Notes under the pieces: generated by a model
Seen by the model: only the letters and a program-made list of their open reading frames with translations
What the model was told of the DNA's origin: nothing
Databases searched by the model: none
Position numbers and translations under genes: made by a program
Assembly (NCBI GenBank): GCA_017550315.1
Contig: JAFZPN010000079.1
Coordinates: 1 to 36,716 of the forward strand
Length of the DNA stretch: 36,716 nt
Reading direction: 5' to 3'
Source of the DNA: Clostridia bacterium
GTDB lineage: Bacteria > Bacillota > Clostridia > Oscillospirales > CAG-272
Shown here: positions 1-7,322 of the stretch, in pieces
Layout of the letters: every line of letters starts with the position of its first letter
How positions within the stretch are numbered: position 1 is the stretch's first letter

Positions 1-528
1 GGCTATGAATTCGTCTCCGGCACGAACGGTTTCGGCGGTGAAGGCGCTGAGAACCTCTGGGACGGCGACACCGGCACGAAGTTCTGCACCAACGAATTCC
101 CGGTCGAATCCATTGCGAAGCTCGACGGCGTCTATGACATCACCGGCTTCACCATGGCGACGGCGAACGACAACGCGGACTACAACGGCAGATCCCCGAG
201 CGATTGGACGATCTCCGTCTCCGCGGACGGCGAGAACTGGACCGAACTCGCAAAGGGCGATGACTCCTTCTTCGAGGAAAAGAACTTCACCTACTATGTG
301 GGCGAAGGCACCGCGGAAGGCGTCTCCTACGTGAAGTTCAACGCGACGGCTACTCCGGCCAACCTCTTCCAGGTTTCCGAAGTCACCCTCTTCGGCGACA
401 AGGCCGCTGACGTGACCGAAGAACTCACCACCAAGGAAGAAGCACCGAACACCTTCGACTTCGGCATCGTGGCTGCGGTCGCGGCGGTTGTCTCCCTCGC
501 TGGCTTCGCGATCTCCAAGAAGCACTAA
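1..528 (+). CDS. Surface protein with C-terminal F5/8 type C (discoidin)-like domain and membrane anchor, 5'-truncated
   Basis: The frame is open from base 1 to the TAA at 526-528, so only the last 175 residues are present and the start lies upstream. The visible part opens with a discoidin-like block (NGFGGEGAENLWDGDTGTKFC, then ASN/ASP-rich strands and SDWTISVSADGENW), the usual pattern of F5/8 type C carbohydrate-binding modules. After an acidic stretch (TEELTTKEE) comes APNTFDFG, a hydrophobic segment of about 18 residues and a basic tail ISKKH. That order (short motif, hydrophobic helix, positive tail) is how sortase substrates and simple membrane anchors end; APNTFD is not a classical LPXTG. 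Codon choice (AAG, GAA, TTC, AAC favoured, few CGG) looks more biased than in the neighbours and suggests high expression. The role of the missing N-terminal part is unknown. The domain closely resembles the C-terminus of the CotH protein at 31140-33338. Confidence 0.85.
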   Translation, partial: GYEFVSGTNGFGGEGAENLWDGDTGTKFCTNEFPVESIAKLDGVYDITGFTMATANDNADYNGRSPSDWTISVSADGENWTELAKGDDSFFEEKNFTYYVGEGTAEGVSYVKFNATATPANLFQVSEVTLFGDKAADVTEELTTKEEAPNTFDFGIVAAVAAVVSLAGFAISKKH

Positions 529-557
529 GCGCATAAACACCATGTAAACCAATTGAG

Positions 558-589
558 GGGCTGCATTTCCCGTGCAGCCCTTCTTTTTT
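558..589 (+). terminator. Rho-independent terminator after the surface protein
   Basis: GGGCTGCA (558-565) pairs with TGCAGCCC (573-580) around a 7-nt loop and is followed by TTCTTTTTT. An 8-bp perfect stem with a T-rich tail, 29 bases after the stop codon. Confidence 0.9.
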
Positions 590-650
590 GCGCCGATCCG
601 ATCCCGAACGGGAAGCTCGTGAACAAAGTGTAAATTCCGGGTCCCCCCTC

Positions 651-679
651 TTGACTTTTCCCTCCGGAATGCATACAAT
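651..679 (+). promoter_or_regulatory. SigA-type promoter of the CDF transporter
   Basis: TTGACT (651-656), 17-nt spacer, TACAAT (674-679). The gene starts 40 bases downstream with ribosome site GGAGGAGG at 707-714. Confidence 0.85.
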
Positions 680-719
680 TCTTCGGTAAACAACGATCCG
701 TATCCGGAGGAGGAAAGCC

Positions 720-1820
720 ATGGACAGAAGCGCGAAAATCGTCCGCGTCAGCGTGCTCGGCATCGCAGCGAACATCGTCCTCGCCGCGTTCAAAGCGGCG
801 GTCGGCGTGATTGCGGGATCGATCGCCATTGTGCTCGACGCCGTCAACAATCTCAGCGACGCGTTTTCCTCCGTCGTCACCATCGTCGGGACGAAGCTGG
901 CGAACCGTCCGGCGGACCGCAAGCATCCCTACGGACACGGGCGCGTCGAATACATCACCTCCGTCATCATCGCGGTGATCGTTCTCCTCGCGGGCGTGAC
1001 CTCCTTCCGCGAAGCCATCGATGCCGTTCTCCATCCCGAAGCGGCCTCCTATTCCCTCCCGATGCTCGTCATCGTCGCGGCAGCCGTCGCCGTCAAGTTT
1101 ATCCTCGGGCGGTATGTGAAGAAGAAGGGCGAGGAGCTGCATTCCGAATCCCTCGTCGCCTCGGGCACGGACGCCTTTTTCGATGCGGCGGTCTCCTCCA
1201 CGACCCTCGTCGGCGCGGCGGTCAGCCTTCTCTTCCACTGGAACATTGAGGGATGGCTCGGCATCCTGATCTCCGTCTTCATCGTGAAAGCCGGCGCGGA
1301 GATCCTCATGGACGCCCTCTCCAGCATCATCGGCGCGCGCGTGGAAGAGGATCTGACGTCCGCGATCCGCGCGAAGATCAATGCGACCGACGGCGTGCTC
1401 GGCACCTACGACCTGATCCTGCACCGCTACGGCCCGGAAAAGATTATCGGCTCCGCACACATCGAGGTACCCGACGAGCTGACGGCGCGCGAGATCCATG
1501 TCCTGACCCGGACCATCACGGAAGACGTCTTCCGGGAATTCGGCATCCTCCTGACAATCGGCATCTATGCGGCGAACAGCGATGATCCCGCGATCTCCGC
1601 GATCCGGCGTGACGTGGAATCCACCGCCCTGAAGCATCCGGAGATCCTCGGGACGCACGGCTTTTACGTCGACGAGGAGGCAAAGCGCGTGAGCGTCGAT
1701 CTGCTGATGGACTTCGGCGCGGACACGAAGGAGATATACCGCGCGTTCTGCGAGGAGATCTCCGCGATGCATCCGGACTACCGGTTCGACGTCATCCTCG
1801 ACAGCGATTTCAGCGACTGA
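720..1820 (+). CDS. Cation diffusion facilitator (CDF) family metal exporter
   Basis: A 366-residue membrane protein of the CDF family, which exports divalent metal ions from the cytoplasm in exchange for protons. The N-terminal ~200 residues hold the hydrophobic segments. Two metal-site motifs can be seen: NNLSD in TM2 and GTDAFFD in TM5, which gives an Asn/Asp plus Asp/Asp quartet instead of the His/Asp pairs of zinc exporters. Known CDF work links an ND-DD quartet to manganese (MntE type), so Mn(II) or Fe(II) is the inferred substrate. The remaining ~150 residues form the cytoplasmic domain; at that length it is longer than the usual CDF tail and may hold two ferredoxin-like repeats. The start is fixed by GGAGGAGG 6 nt upstream. 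It is a single-gene unit between its own promoter and the terminator at 1843-1875. Confidence 0.92.
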   Translation: MDRSAKIVRVSVLGIAANIVLAAFKAAVGVIAGSIAIVLDAVNNLSDAFSSVVTIVGTKLANRPADRKHPYGHGRVEYITSVIIAVIVLLAGVTSFREAIDAVLHPEAASYSLPMLVIVAAAVAVKFILGRYVKKKGEELHSESLVASGTDAFFDAAVSSTTLVGAAVSLLFHWNIEGWLGILISVFIVKAGAEILMDALSSIIGARVEEDLTSAIRAKINATDGVLGTYDLILHRYGPEKIIGSAHIEVPDELTAREIHVLTRTITEDVFREFGILLTIGIYAANSDDPAISAIRRDVESTALKHPEILGTHGFYVDEEAKRVSVDLLMDFGADTKEIYRAFCEEISAMHPDYRFDVILDSDFSD

Positions 1821-1842
1821 GCGGGGATCCCGCCCGTCCATG

Positions 1843-1875
1843 ACCGCCGTATTCCCATCCATGCGGCGGTTTTTT
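1843..1875 (+). terminator. Rho-independent terminator after the CDF gene
   Basis: ACCGCCG (1843-1849) pairs with CGGCGGT (1864-1870), followed by a run of T to 1875. Confidence 0.8.
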
Positions 1876-1918
1876 CGTATCCGGGGCCGGTATTTCCGTG
1901 AAATTCATAAATTCCCCC

Positions 1919-1947
1919 TTGTTTGTTTTTCCTCTATATTGTATAAT
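1919..1947 (+). promoter_or_regulatory. SigA-type promoter of the mutS-like/lrp/aminotransferase operon
   Basis: TTGTTT (1919-1924), 17-nt spacer, TATAAT (1942-1947). It lies inside a longer open frame that runs back to 1840, which argues that translation begins at 1984 and not upstream. Confidence 0.8.
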
Positions 1948-1983
1948 ACCCGTAAATGGCAATCGACAGGAGTATTTGCTTTC

Positions 1984-3612
1984 ATGGCTGAACACGAAGT
2001 TCTCGACACCTCCGACATCAGTCTGCTCTACCCCGATGCGGACAGTCTCCGCCGTCACATGCTCGGCGAGGAGCCGGGACGCCTTTCCAACAACACGGCG
2101 GAGCAGCTCGAGCTCTATTTCCTCATGGACCTCAAGAGCTGCGATTTCGGATCGTTCTATACCTGTGACCCCGAGGTCATCCTCTACCGGCAGGACACCT
2201 TCGAGGACCTGACCAATCACCCGGAGCTGGCGCGGATCCTGCTCAAGATGATCCCGCTGCTCAACGACATCACCGAACTGCGGCGCATGGGCTCCGATTC
2301 CGCGCAGTCCACCGAAGCATATCTTTACAGCATCACCGAGGTTGAGCTCTACACCACCCTGCTCGATCTCTTGCGCGACGAGCTTCTTCCCCTCGCGCCG
2401 GAGCTCAAGAGCACGGCCTTCCGGCGGTTCGCGGAGCGCATCAACACCCTGACGGGCAGCGATTATTACCGGAATCTCAACGAAGAACTCCGGGAACTGA
2501 CGTCCCGCGTGCGCGAGATCAAATCCGTCACGATCGGCGTCAACTTCGATTCCCAGCTCCGCGCGGACCGGGCAGGCGTCCTCTCCATCAACAACGAATA
2601 TTTCAAGTCCGGCGAGCTGCTCGACAAGATGCTCCGCCTCGACTTCAAGAACGACGACAAGACCTGCATCGCGCCGCTCGTGCCCTTCCGCAAGGGACAG
2701 TCGGACAACCAGCAGATGGCCCTGCAGAACGCGTTCAACGGCGCGATCGGGGACGTCTTCCGCTCGTCCATCAAGTCGTGGAAGCGCGTCATCCAGCACT
2801 ATGTGCTCGAGAACACGGACTTCCTCATCCGCATGATGCCGGAGATCGAGTTCGTCACGAAAGCGACCGAGCTCCTCGTCAAGCTGAAGGCGAAGGGATG
2901 CCCGCTCTGTCATCCCGAGATCCGTCCGATGTCCGAAAAGGCGTTCGATACGAAGGGCCTGTGCAACCCGATCGTCTCGGTCAAGCTCGACACCCCGGTC
3001 GTCCCGAACGATTTCGTATTCGACGATGAAGGCATGATCTTCGTGCTCACGGGTCCGAACCGCGGCGGCAAGTCGGTCATCACCTGCGCCGTCGGCATCG
3101 CGTTCGTCATGGCGCAGCTCGGGCTCCCGGTCTGCGCGGACTCCTGCGTCATCAGCCCCTGCGACGAAATCTTCACGCACTTCCCCACCGGGAGCGAGGA
3201 CACGATCGACAAGGGCCGCCTCGGCGAAGAATGCGCGCGGCTCGCGGCGATCTTCGAGGAGGTCACGGAGGACAGCCTCGTGCTCCTCGACGAATCCCTC
3301 TCCTCGACGGGATCCTTTGAAGGCGCGTACATCGCGGCGGAAGTCCTCGAGGGCTTCTCCATGGTGAAGTGCCGCGGTATCTTCTCCACCCATCTGCACG
3401 ATCTGGCGGCATCGGTGGATTCCATCAACGAAACCTGTCTCCCGAAGGGCGGCGTGCGGATCGACAACCTCGTGGCGGCCATCGAAAAGGGCTCCCGGAG
3501 CTTCAAGATCCTGCGCGAGCGTCCCGACGGCAAATCCTACGCGCGCGACATCGCCGACAAATACGGCCTGTCCATCGACAAGATCATGGAAAAAGTGAGG
3601 AAACATCAATGA
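1984..3612 (+). CDS. MutS-like ATPase lacking the mismatch-recognition domain
   Basis: A 542-residue protein whose last ~200 residues are the MutS domain V ATPase: Walker A TGPNRGGKS at 356-364, Walker B LVLLDES at 432-438 and STHLHD at 468-473. The segment FDTKGLCNP (about 321-329) is the usual lead-in to this domain. Residues 1-350 are helical and correspond to MutS core/lever regions; the N-terminal mismatch-binding domain (Phe-x-Glu motif) and connector are missing. True MutS is ~850-900 residues, so this is a short MutS relative and a role in mismatch repair should not be assumed. A CPLC pair lies at 306-309. ATG 1984 is chosen because CAGGAG (1967-1972) precedes it and the promoter sits just upstream. 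Its stop overlaps the start of the Lrp gene (ATGA), so the two are translationally coupled. Confidence 0.88.
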   Translation: MAEHEVLDTSDISLLYPDADSLRRHMLGEEPGRLSNNTAEQLELYFLMDLKSCDFGSFYTCDPEVILYRQDTFEDLTNHPELARILLKMIPLLNDITELRRMGSDSAQSTEAYLYSITEVELYTTLLDLLRDELLPLAPELKSTAFRRFAERINTLTGSDYYRNLNEELRELTSRVREIKSVTIGVNFDSQLRADRAGVLSINNEYFKSGELLDKMLRLDFKNDDKTCIAPLVPFRKGQSDNQQMALQNAFNGAIGDVFRSSIKSWKRVIQHYVLENTDFLIRMMPEIEFVTKATELLVKLKAKGCPLCHPEIRPMSEKAFDTKGLCNPIVSVKLDTPVVPNDFVFDDEGMIFVLTGPNRGGKSVITCAVGIAFVMAQLGLPVCADSCVISPCDEIFTHFPTGSEDTIDKGRLGEECARLAAIFEEVTEDSLVLLDESLSSTGSFEGAYIAAEVLEGFSMVKCRGIFSTHLHDLAASVDSINETCLPKGGVRIDNLVAAIEKGSRSFKILRERPDGKSYARDIADKYGLSIDKIMEKVRKHQ

Positions 3613-4085
3613 ACGAACTCCTGAAACTGCTGGAAAACGACGCGCGGCTCTCCCCCGAGACGCTTGCGCTGATGCTGGACAAGGAAACCGGCGATATCAA
3701 GAAGATGATCGAGGAATACGAGCGCGAAGGCGTCATCGTCGGCTATCACACCATGATCGACTGGGACAAGACCGACCGCGAATACGTCACCGCGATGATA
3801 GAGATCAAGATCACCCCCCAGCGCGACCGCGGCTACGACTACATCGCGCAGAAGATCTACAACTACCCCGAGGTGGAGACGCTCTACCTCATGTCCGGCG
3901 GCTTTGACCTCGCGGTCTTCATCAAGGGACGGACGATGCGGGAAGTGGCCTTCTTCGTGGCGCAGAAGCTCGCGACCCTCGAGGACGTGGTCTCCACCGC
4001 GACGCACTTTGTCCTCCGCAAATACAAGGACAACAACGTCGTCTACGGCGCGGTCCCGGTCGATGAGAGGGGCAACGAATTCTGA
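3609..4085 (+). CDS. Lrp/AsnC family transcriptional regulator
   Basis: A 158-residue protein of normal Lrp/AsnC length. Residues 1-60 form the winged helix-turn-helix (NELLKLLENDARLSPETLALML, then the second helix and REGVIVGYHTMIDW); residues 65-145 form the RAM/ligand-binding domain with the typical VTAMIEIKI strand and the MSGGFDLAVFIKG hairpin. Such regulators sense amino acids and form dimers or octamers on DNA. Its ATG overlaps the mutS-like stop and its TGA overlaps the aminotransferase ATG, so it is made together with an amino-acid-converting enzyme that it probably regulates or that shares its effector; this is an inference from context. A longer frame upstream (from 3369) is within the mutS-like gene and is not used. 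Confidence 0.93.
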   Translation: MNELLKLLENDARLSPETLALMLDKETGDIKKMIEEYEREGVIVGYHTMIDWDKTDREYVTAMIEIKITPQRDRGYDYIAQKIYNYPEVETLYLMSGGFDLAVFIKGRTMREVAFFVAQKLATLEDVVSTATHFVLRKYKDNNVVYGAVPVDERGNEF

Positions 4086-5248
4086 TGGATTACGAGAGAA
4101 TTCTGTCCCGCACGGCGCAGGAGATCAAGCCCTCCGGTATCCGGAAGTTCTTTGATCTCCTCGGCGACATGAAGGACGTCATCGCCCTGACGGTGGGCCA
4201 GCCGGATTTCGTCACGCCGTGGCACATCCGCGTCTCCGCCATCGAGTCGCTCGAAAAGGGAAAAACCTACTATACCTCGAACAGCGGCACGCTGGAGCTG
4301 CGCACGGAAATCGCGGCGTATACCGCGCGCCGCTTCGGGCTGACCTATGATCCGAAGGACGAGATCATCGTCACAGTCGGCGGCAGCGAGGCCATCGACA
4401 TCGCGATGCGCTCGATCGTGAATCCCAGCGACGAGGTGATCGTCCCGCAGCCCTCGTTCGTCTGCTACGGTCCGATCGCATCCCTCGCGGGCGGCACGCC
4501 GGTCTTCCTCGAAACCAGGGAAAAGGACTGCTTCAAGCTCACCCCCGAGGCATTGCGGGCCGCGATCACGCCGAAAACCAAGCTCCTCGTCCTCCCCTTC
4601 CCGAACAATCCGACCGGCGCGATCATGACGGCGGAAGATCTCGAAGGGATCGCCGAGATTCTCCGCGGAACGGACATCATGGTCCTCTCCGACGAGATCT
4701 ACTGCGAGCTCACCTACGGGCGGGAGCACGTCTCCATCGCCTCCCTCGACGGCATGCGGGAGCGCACCGTCATCGTCAACGGCTTCTCGAAGACCTATGC
4801 GATGACCGGATGGCGCATGGGCTATACGCTCGCGCCGCGGGAGATCTCGAAGCAGATGCTGAAGATCCACCAGTACGCGATCATGTGCGCGCCGACGGCC
4901 TCGCAGTTTGCGGCGCTCGAAGCGCTCCGGAACGGGGACGAAGATGTCGCGATGATGCGCGCGGAATACAACCGGCGCCGGCGTTACCTCGTCGGAGGGC
5001 TGCGCGGGATGGGGATCGACTGCTTCCAGCCGGAAGGCGCGTTCTATGTCTACCCGAACATCTCGCGCTTCGGCCTCTCCTCCGAGGAATTCTGCCAGAA
5101 GCTCCTCTACGAGGGCGGCGTCGCGATCGTCCCCGGCACGGCGTTCGGCGACTGCGGCGAGGGCTTTGCGCGCATCTCCTACGCCTACTCCGTGGAGCAC
5201 ATCGCGAAGGCGCTCGACCGGATCGAGAAGTTTATCGGCACCCTGTGA
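4085..5248 (+). CDS. Class I/II PLP-dependent aminotransferase
   Basis: A 387-residue fold-type I aminotransferase of the aspartate/aromatic group (PatA/AspC-like). The PLP lysine is in NGFSKTYAMTGWRMGY (Lys236); PNNPTG at 173-178 and SDEIY at 202-206 are the standard cofactor contacts, and YYTSNSGTLELR near 62-73 is the substrate-side motif. It transfers an amino group between an amino acid (aspartate, aromatic residues or a precursor) and a 2-oxo acid in the cytoplasm; the exact substrate cannot be read from sequence. The ATG overlaps the Lrp stop codon (TGATG), placing it as the last gene of the operon. A terminator follows at 5276. Pairing of an Lrp-type regulator with such an aminotransferase is a common arrangement in Firmicutes. 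Confidence 0.93.
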   Translation: MDYERILSRTAQEIKPSGIRKFFDLLGDMKDVIALTVGQPDFVTPWHIRVSAIESLEKGKTYYTSNSGTLELRTEIAAYTARRFGLTYDPKDEIIVTVGGSEAIDIAMRSIVNPSDEVIVPQPSFVCYGPIASLAGGTPVFLETREKDCFKLTPEALRAAITPKTKLLVLPFPNNPTGAIMTAEDLEGIAEILRGTDIMVLSDEIYCELTYGREHVSIASLDGMRERTVIVNGFSKTYAMTGWRMGYTLAPREISKQMLKIHQYAIMCAPTASQFAALEALRNGDEDVAMMRAEYNRRRRYLVGGLRGMGIDCFQPEGAFYVYPNISRFGLSSEEFCQKLLYEGGVAIVPGTAFGDCGEGFARISYAYSVEHIAKALDRIEKFIGTL

Positions 5249-5275
5249 ATCCCCTTGCGGGCCCGTCGATTTCGC

Positions 5276-5306
5276 CGGGAAACGCGGCAAAAATTCCCGT
5301 TTTTTG
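5276..5306 (+). terminator. Terminator of the mutS-like/lrp/aminotransferase operon
   Basis: CGGGAA (5276-5281) pairs with TTCCCG (5294-5299), followed by TTTTTT (5300-5305). It separates this operon from the rpmB promoter 24 bases on. Confidence 0.75.
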
Positions 5307-5329
5307 TACGGAAAAATCCCGATCTCCTA

Positions 5330-5358
5330 TTGCAATCCGAAAAGGAATGTGCTATAAT
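5330..5358 (+). promoter_or_regulatory. rpmB: SigA-type promoter of rpmB
   Basis: TTGCAA (5330-5335), 17-nt spacer, TATAAT (5353-5358). The ribosome site GGAGGTG is at 5389-5395. Confidence 0.85.
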
Positions 5359-5403
5359 ACTGCTGTTGACTTGGTAATACCCATGGATGGAGGTGTATCG
5401 AAC

Positions 5404-5589
5404 ATGGCAAAGTGCAGCATTTGCGGCAAGGGTGTGACCTTCGGGCACAACGACTCCCATTCCCACCGCAAGACCAACAGATCCTGGAAGCCGAACATCA
5501 GAAAGGTCAAGGCTGTCGTTGACGGCAAGCATACGACCGTTGCTGTCTGCTCCCGCTGCCTGCGTTCCGGCAAAGTCGAGCGTGCGTAA
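5404..5589 (+). CDS. rpmB: 50S ribosomal protein L28
   Basis: A 61-residue protein beginning MAKCSICGKG, with the second cysteine pair CSRC near residue 50. The four cysteines (4, 7, 49, 52) make this the zinc-ribbon (C+) form of L28, found in many Clostridia; zinc-independent paralogues are induced in zinc starvation in other bacteria. KTNRSWKPNI is the rRNA-contacting core of the family. It is a single-gene unit with its own strong promoter and the terminator at 5608-5645. ATG 5404 is fixed by GGAGGTG 8 nt upstream. Confidence 0.97.
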   Translation: MAKCSICGKGVTFGHNDSHSHRKTNRSWKPNIRKVKAVVDGKHTTVAVCSRCLRSGKVERA

Positions 5590-5607
5590 TTTCATCCGCA
5601 CCTGACG

Positions 5608-5645
5608 AAAACTCTCCCTGACTGCTCACGGAGAGTTTTATCATT
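5608..5645 (+). terminator. Rho-independent terminator after rpmB
   Basis: AAAACTCTCC (5608-5617) pairs with GGAGAGTTTT (5630-5639); a 10-bp perfect stem with a 12-nt loop and a T-rich continuation. Confidence 0.88.
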
Positions 5646-5690
5646 TTATTGGCGGTATGCGGCGATCCCGCAGCCGAACGAGGTCCGATT

Positions 5691-6476
5691 ATGTATGAAT
5701 TCATCCCCTCTGTTATGCGCAAAGCGGCGGAGCTGATGCTCTCCGCACACGACGTCGAAGGAGCCGTAACCGTCAAGCCCGGCGACGCCAATTTCGTCAC
5801 CACTTACGACGTGGCGGTGGAGGAGTTCCTCTTCCGCGCGCTGGGAGAGCGTCTCCCGGAGGCCGTCATCATCGGCGAGGAGGCGGAGGAGAACCACACG
5901 GAACTGCTCCGCACGCGCCTCGCGCTCCTGATCGATCCCATCGACGGGACGACCAATTTCATTCACAACTACCGCTACAGCTCCATCTCCGTCGGCGTCT
6001 GCGACCGCGGGACGATGATCTGGGGCGGGGTGCTCAATCCGTACTCCGGCCTGCTCTATCACGCGGAACGCGGATGCGGTACCTTTGTGCAGTCCCCCGA
6101 CGGACGTGAGACGCCGATCCATGTCTCCGACCGGCCGCTGTCCTCCGCCCTCGCCGGATTCGGGACGTCGCCGTATTACCGGGACGAGCTCGGAGAAAAG
6201 ACATTCCGGGCGGTCTATTCGTTCTTCCGCGCCGCGCGGGACGTGAGACGCTCGGGATCCGCCGCGCTCGATCTCGCAATGATCGCCGCGGGATCGCTCG
6301 ATGTTTTCCTCGAATACCGTCTCTCCCCGTGGGACATCGCGGCGGGCTCCCTCCTTGTGACAGAAGCGGGCGGCATCATCACGCAGACGGACGGCGCGCC
6401 CCTCACCTTCGAGCATCCCTGCTCCGTCCTTGCCGGCAATCCCGTCTGCCACGCGGAAGCGAAGGGGATGGTATGA
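5691..6476 (+). CDS. Inositol monophosphatase family protein
   Basis: A 261-residue member of the IMPase/FBPase/CysQ superfamily of Mg-dependent, lithium-sensitive phosphatases. GEE at 62-64, DPIDGTTNF at 82-90 and WDIAAG at 214-219 are the three metal-binding signatures and are intact. The substrate could be inositol-1-phosphate, a sugar phosphate or 3'-phosphoadenosine 5'-phosphate; the sequence does not settle this. ATG 5691 is preferred to an ATG at 5649 because GAGGT (5680-5684) sits at the right distance and the earlier ATG falls in the rpmB terminator region. No clear promoter is visible between the rpmB terminator and this gene, so it may depend on read-through. Confidence 0.92.
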   Translation: MYEFIPSVMRKAAELMLSAHDVEGAVTVKPGDANFVTTYDVAVEEFLFRALGERLPEAVIIGEEAEENHTELLRTRLALLIDPIDGTTNFIHNYRYSSISVGVCDRGTMIWGGVLNPYSGLLYHAERGCGTFVQSPDGRETPIHVSDRPLSSALAGFGTSPYYRDELGEKTFRAVYSFFRAARDVRRSGSAALDLAMIAAGSLDVFLEYRLSPWDIAAGSLLVTEAGGIITQTDGAPLTFEHPCSVLAGNPVCHAEAKGMV

Positions 6477-6494
6477 TCCCGAACCAAACAAAAA

Positions 6495-6516
6495 ACCACC
6501 GGAATGAACCGGTGGT
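6495..6516. terminator. Shared bidirectional terminator between the IMPase gene and mscL
   Basis: ACCACCGG (6495-6502) pairs with CCGGTGGT (6509-6516). Read on the minus strand the stem is followed by a run of T (complement of 6489-6495), an excellent tail for mscL; on the plus strand CTTTCTGTTTT follows. The two flanking genes converge here. Confidence 0.88.
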
Positions 6517-6533
6517 CTTTCTGTTTTCGGGTA

Positions 6534-6974
6534 TTACTTCTGGAGAGAATCGCGGATTTCGCGGAGAAGGAGGACTTCTTCGCTGGGTTCTGCGGGTTCC
6601 TCTTCCTTCTCCTCCTCGGCTGCCGCCTCTTCCTCTTCCTTCTTCATCTTGTCCTTCAGCTTGTTGATACCGCGGACAACGGCGAAGACGCAGAGCGCGA
6701 CGATGAGGAAATTGATGATGGTCTGGATGAGAGCGCCGTAGCGGATCGCGACTTCCGCCGTCTCTTCGGTTGCTTCGGTCAGAACGACCTTCGCTTCCGA
6801 AAGGTCAACGCCGCCGAACAGTTTGCCGATCAAGGGATTGATGATGTCGCCGACCAGAGAGTTCACGATCGCCGTGAACGCGCCGCCGACCACAACGCCG
6901 ACCGCCATGTCCATGACGTTGCCACGGGCGATGAAGGTCTTGAATTCGGACCAGAACGTGCTTTTTTCTGCCAT
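6534..6974 (-). CDS. mscL: Large-conductance mechanosensitive channel MscL
   Basis: A 146-residue protein with the MscL order: amphipathic N-helix (FWSEFKTFIARGNVMDMAVG), TM1 with the gate-lining GVVVGGAFTAIVNSLV, an extracellular loop, TM2 (ALIQTIINFLIVALCVFAVV) and a charged C-terminal bundle (KEEEEAAAEEEKEEE...LLLREIRDSL). It opens as a pentamer on membrane tension to release solutes in osmotic down-shock. The start at 6974 (MAEKS) is preferred to an in-frame ATG at 6986 because GGAGG lies between the two, 5 nt before 6974; the upstream ATG in fact overlaps that ribosome site. The acidic C-terminal tail is longer than in E. coli MscL. It is the second gene of an operon with a ribbon-helix-helix protein. 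Confidence 0.96.
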   Translation of the reverse strand: MAEKSTFWSEFKTFIARGNVMDMAVGVVVGGAFTAIVNSLVGDIINPLIGKLFGGVDLSEAKVVLTEATEETAEVAIRYGALIQTIINFLIVALCVFAVVRGINKLKDKMKKEEEEAAAEEEKEEEPAEPSEEVLLLREIRDSLQK

Positions 6975-6993
6975 AACAGCCTCCATGTAGTAA

Positions 6994-7209
6994 TTAGTGT
7001 TCGCCGGAGTTCCCGCAGTCCTCGGGGAGCATGACTTTCGAGGTGTCGACCTTTCCGTGGATCCGCTCGTAATACTGGATGTTCGTGCGGATCAGATGCA
7101 GAAGGTGGTTGTTCTCGTCCCGTCCTTCCGCGGCGGCGACGATGAGCATTTTCTTGTAGAGCTCTTCGTCGATGCGCACGGAAAAAGTGATTCTGTTCTT
7201 CTGAGCCAT
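6994..7209 (-). CDS. Ribbon-helix-helix (Arc/MetJ/CopG-like) DNA-binding protein
   Basis: A 71-residue protein whose first 45 residues fit a ribbon-helix-helix dimer: the DNA-contacting strand NRITFSVRID, helix A (EELYKKMLIVAAAEG) and helix B (DENNHLLHLIRTNIQYYE). The tail HGKVDTSKVMLPEDCGNSGEH is polar. Proteins of this size are usually autorepressors or antitoxins. It is the first gene of an operon whose other member is mscL (19 nt between its stop and the mscL start), and it sits directly behind a full-consensus promoter. The start is fixed by GGAGG 6 nt upstream. No toxin-like gene accompanies it. A role in controlling mscL is possible but inferred only from position. Confidence 0.85.
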   Translation of the reverse strand: MAQKNRITFSVRIDEELYKKMLIVAAAEGRDENNHLLHLIRTNIQYYERIHGKVDTSKVMLPEDCGNSGEH

Positions 7210-7235
7210 GGTTTTCCTCCGGTTATGTCGGATTC

Positions 7236-7264
7236 ATTATAACACAGTTTCCGGGCCTTGTCAA
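7236..7264 (-). promoter_or_regulatory. Full-consensus SigA promoter of the ribbon-helix-helix/mscL operon
   Basis: On the minus strand TTGACA (7264-7259), 17-nt spacer, TATAAT (7241-7236). Both hexamers and the spacing match consensus exactly. Confidence 0.9.
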
Positions 7265-7322
7265 TGAGCGGAAACCATACTTTGCGCTGGGAATGGGGAG
7301 AAAGGGGAAAAATGTGAATGCT

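Noticed and set aside
525-5290. Long minus-strand frames (525-1862, 1810-3609, 4043-5290) opposite the CDF, MutS-like and aminotransferase genes
   Set aside because: No ribosome sites at their starts and low-complexity Arg/Asp-rich products; the plus-strand genes are clear.
6534-7209. Toxin-antitoxin pair (ribbon-helix-helix plus partner)
   Set aside because: The partner is a full-length MscL with all expected segments, not a toxin.
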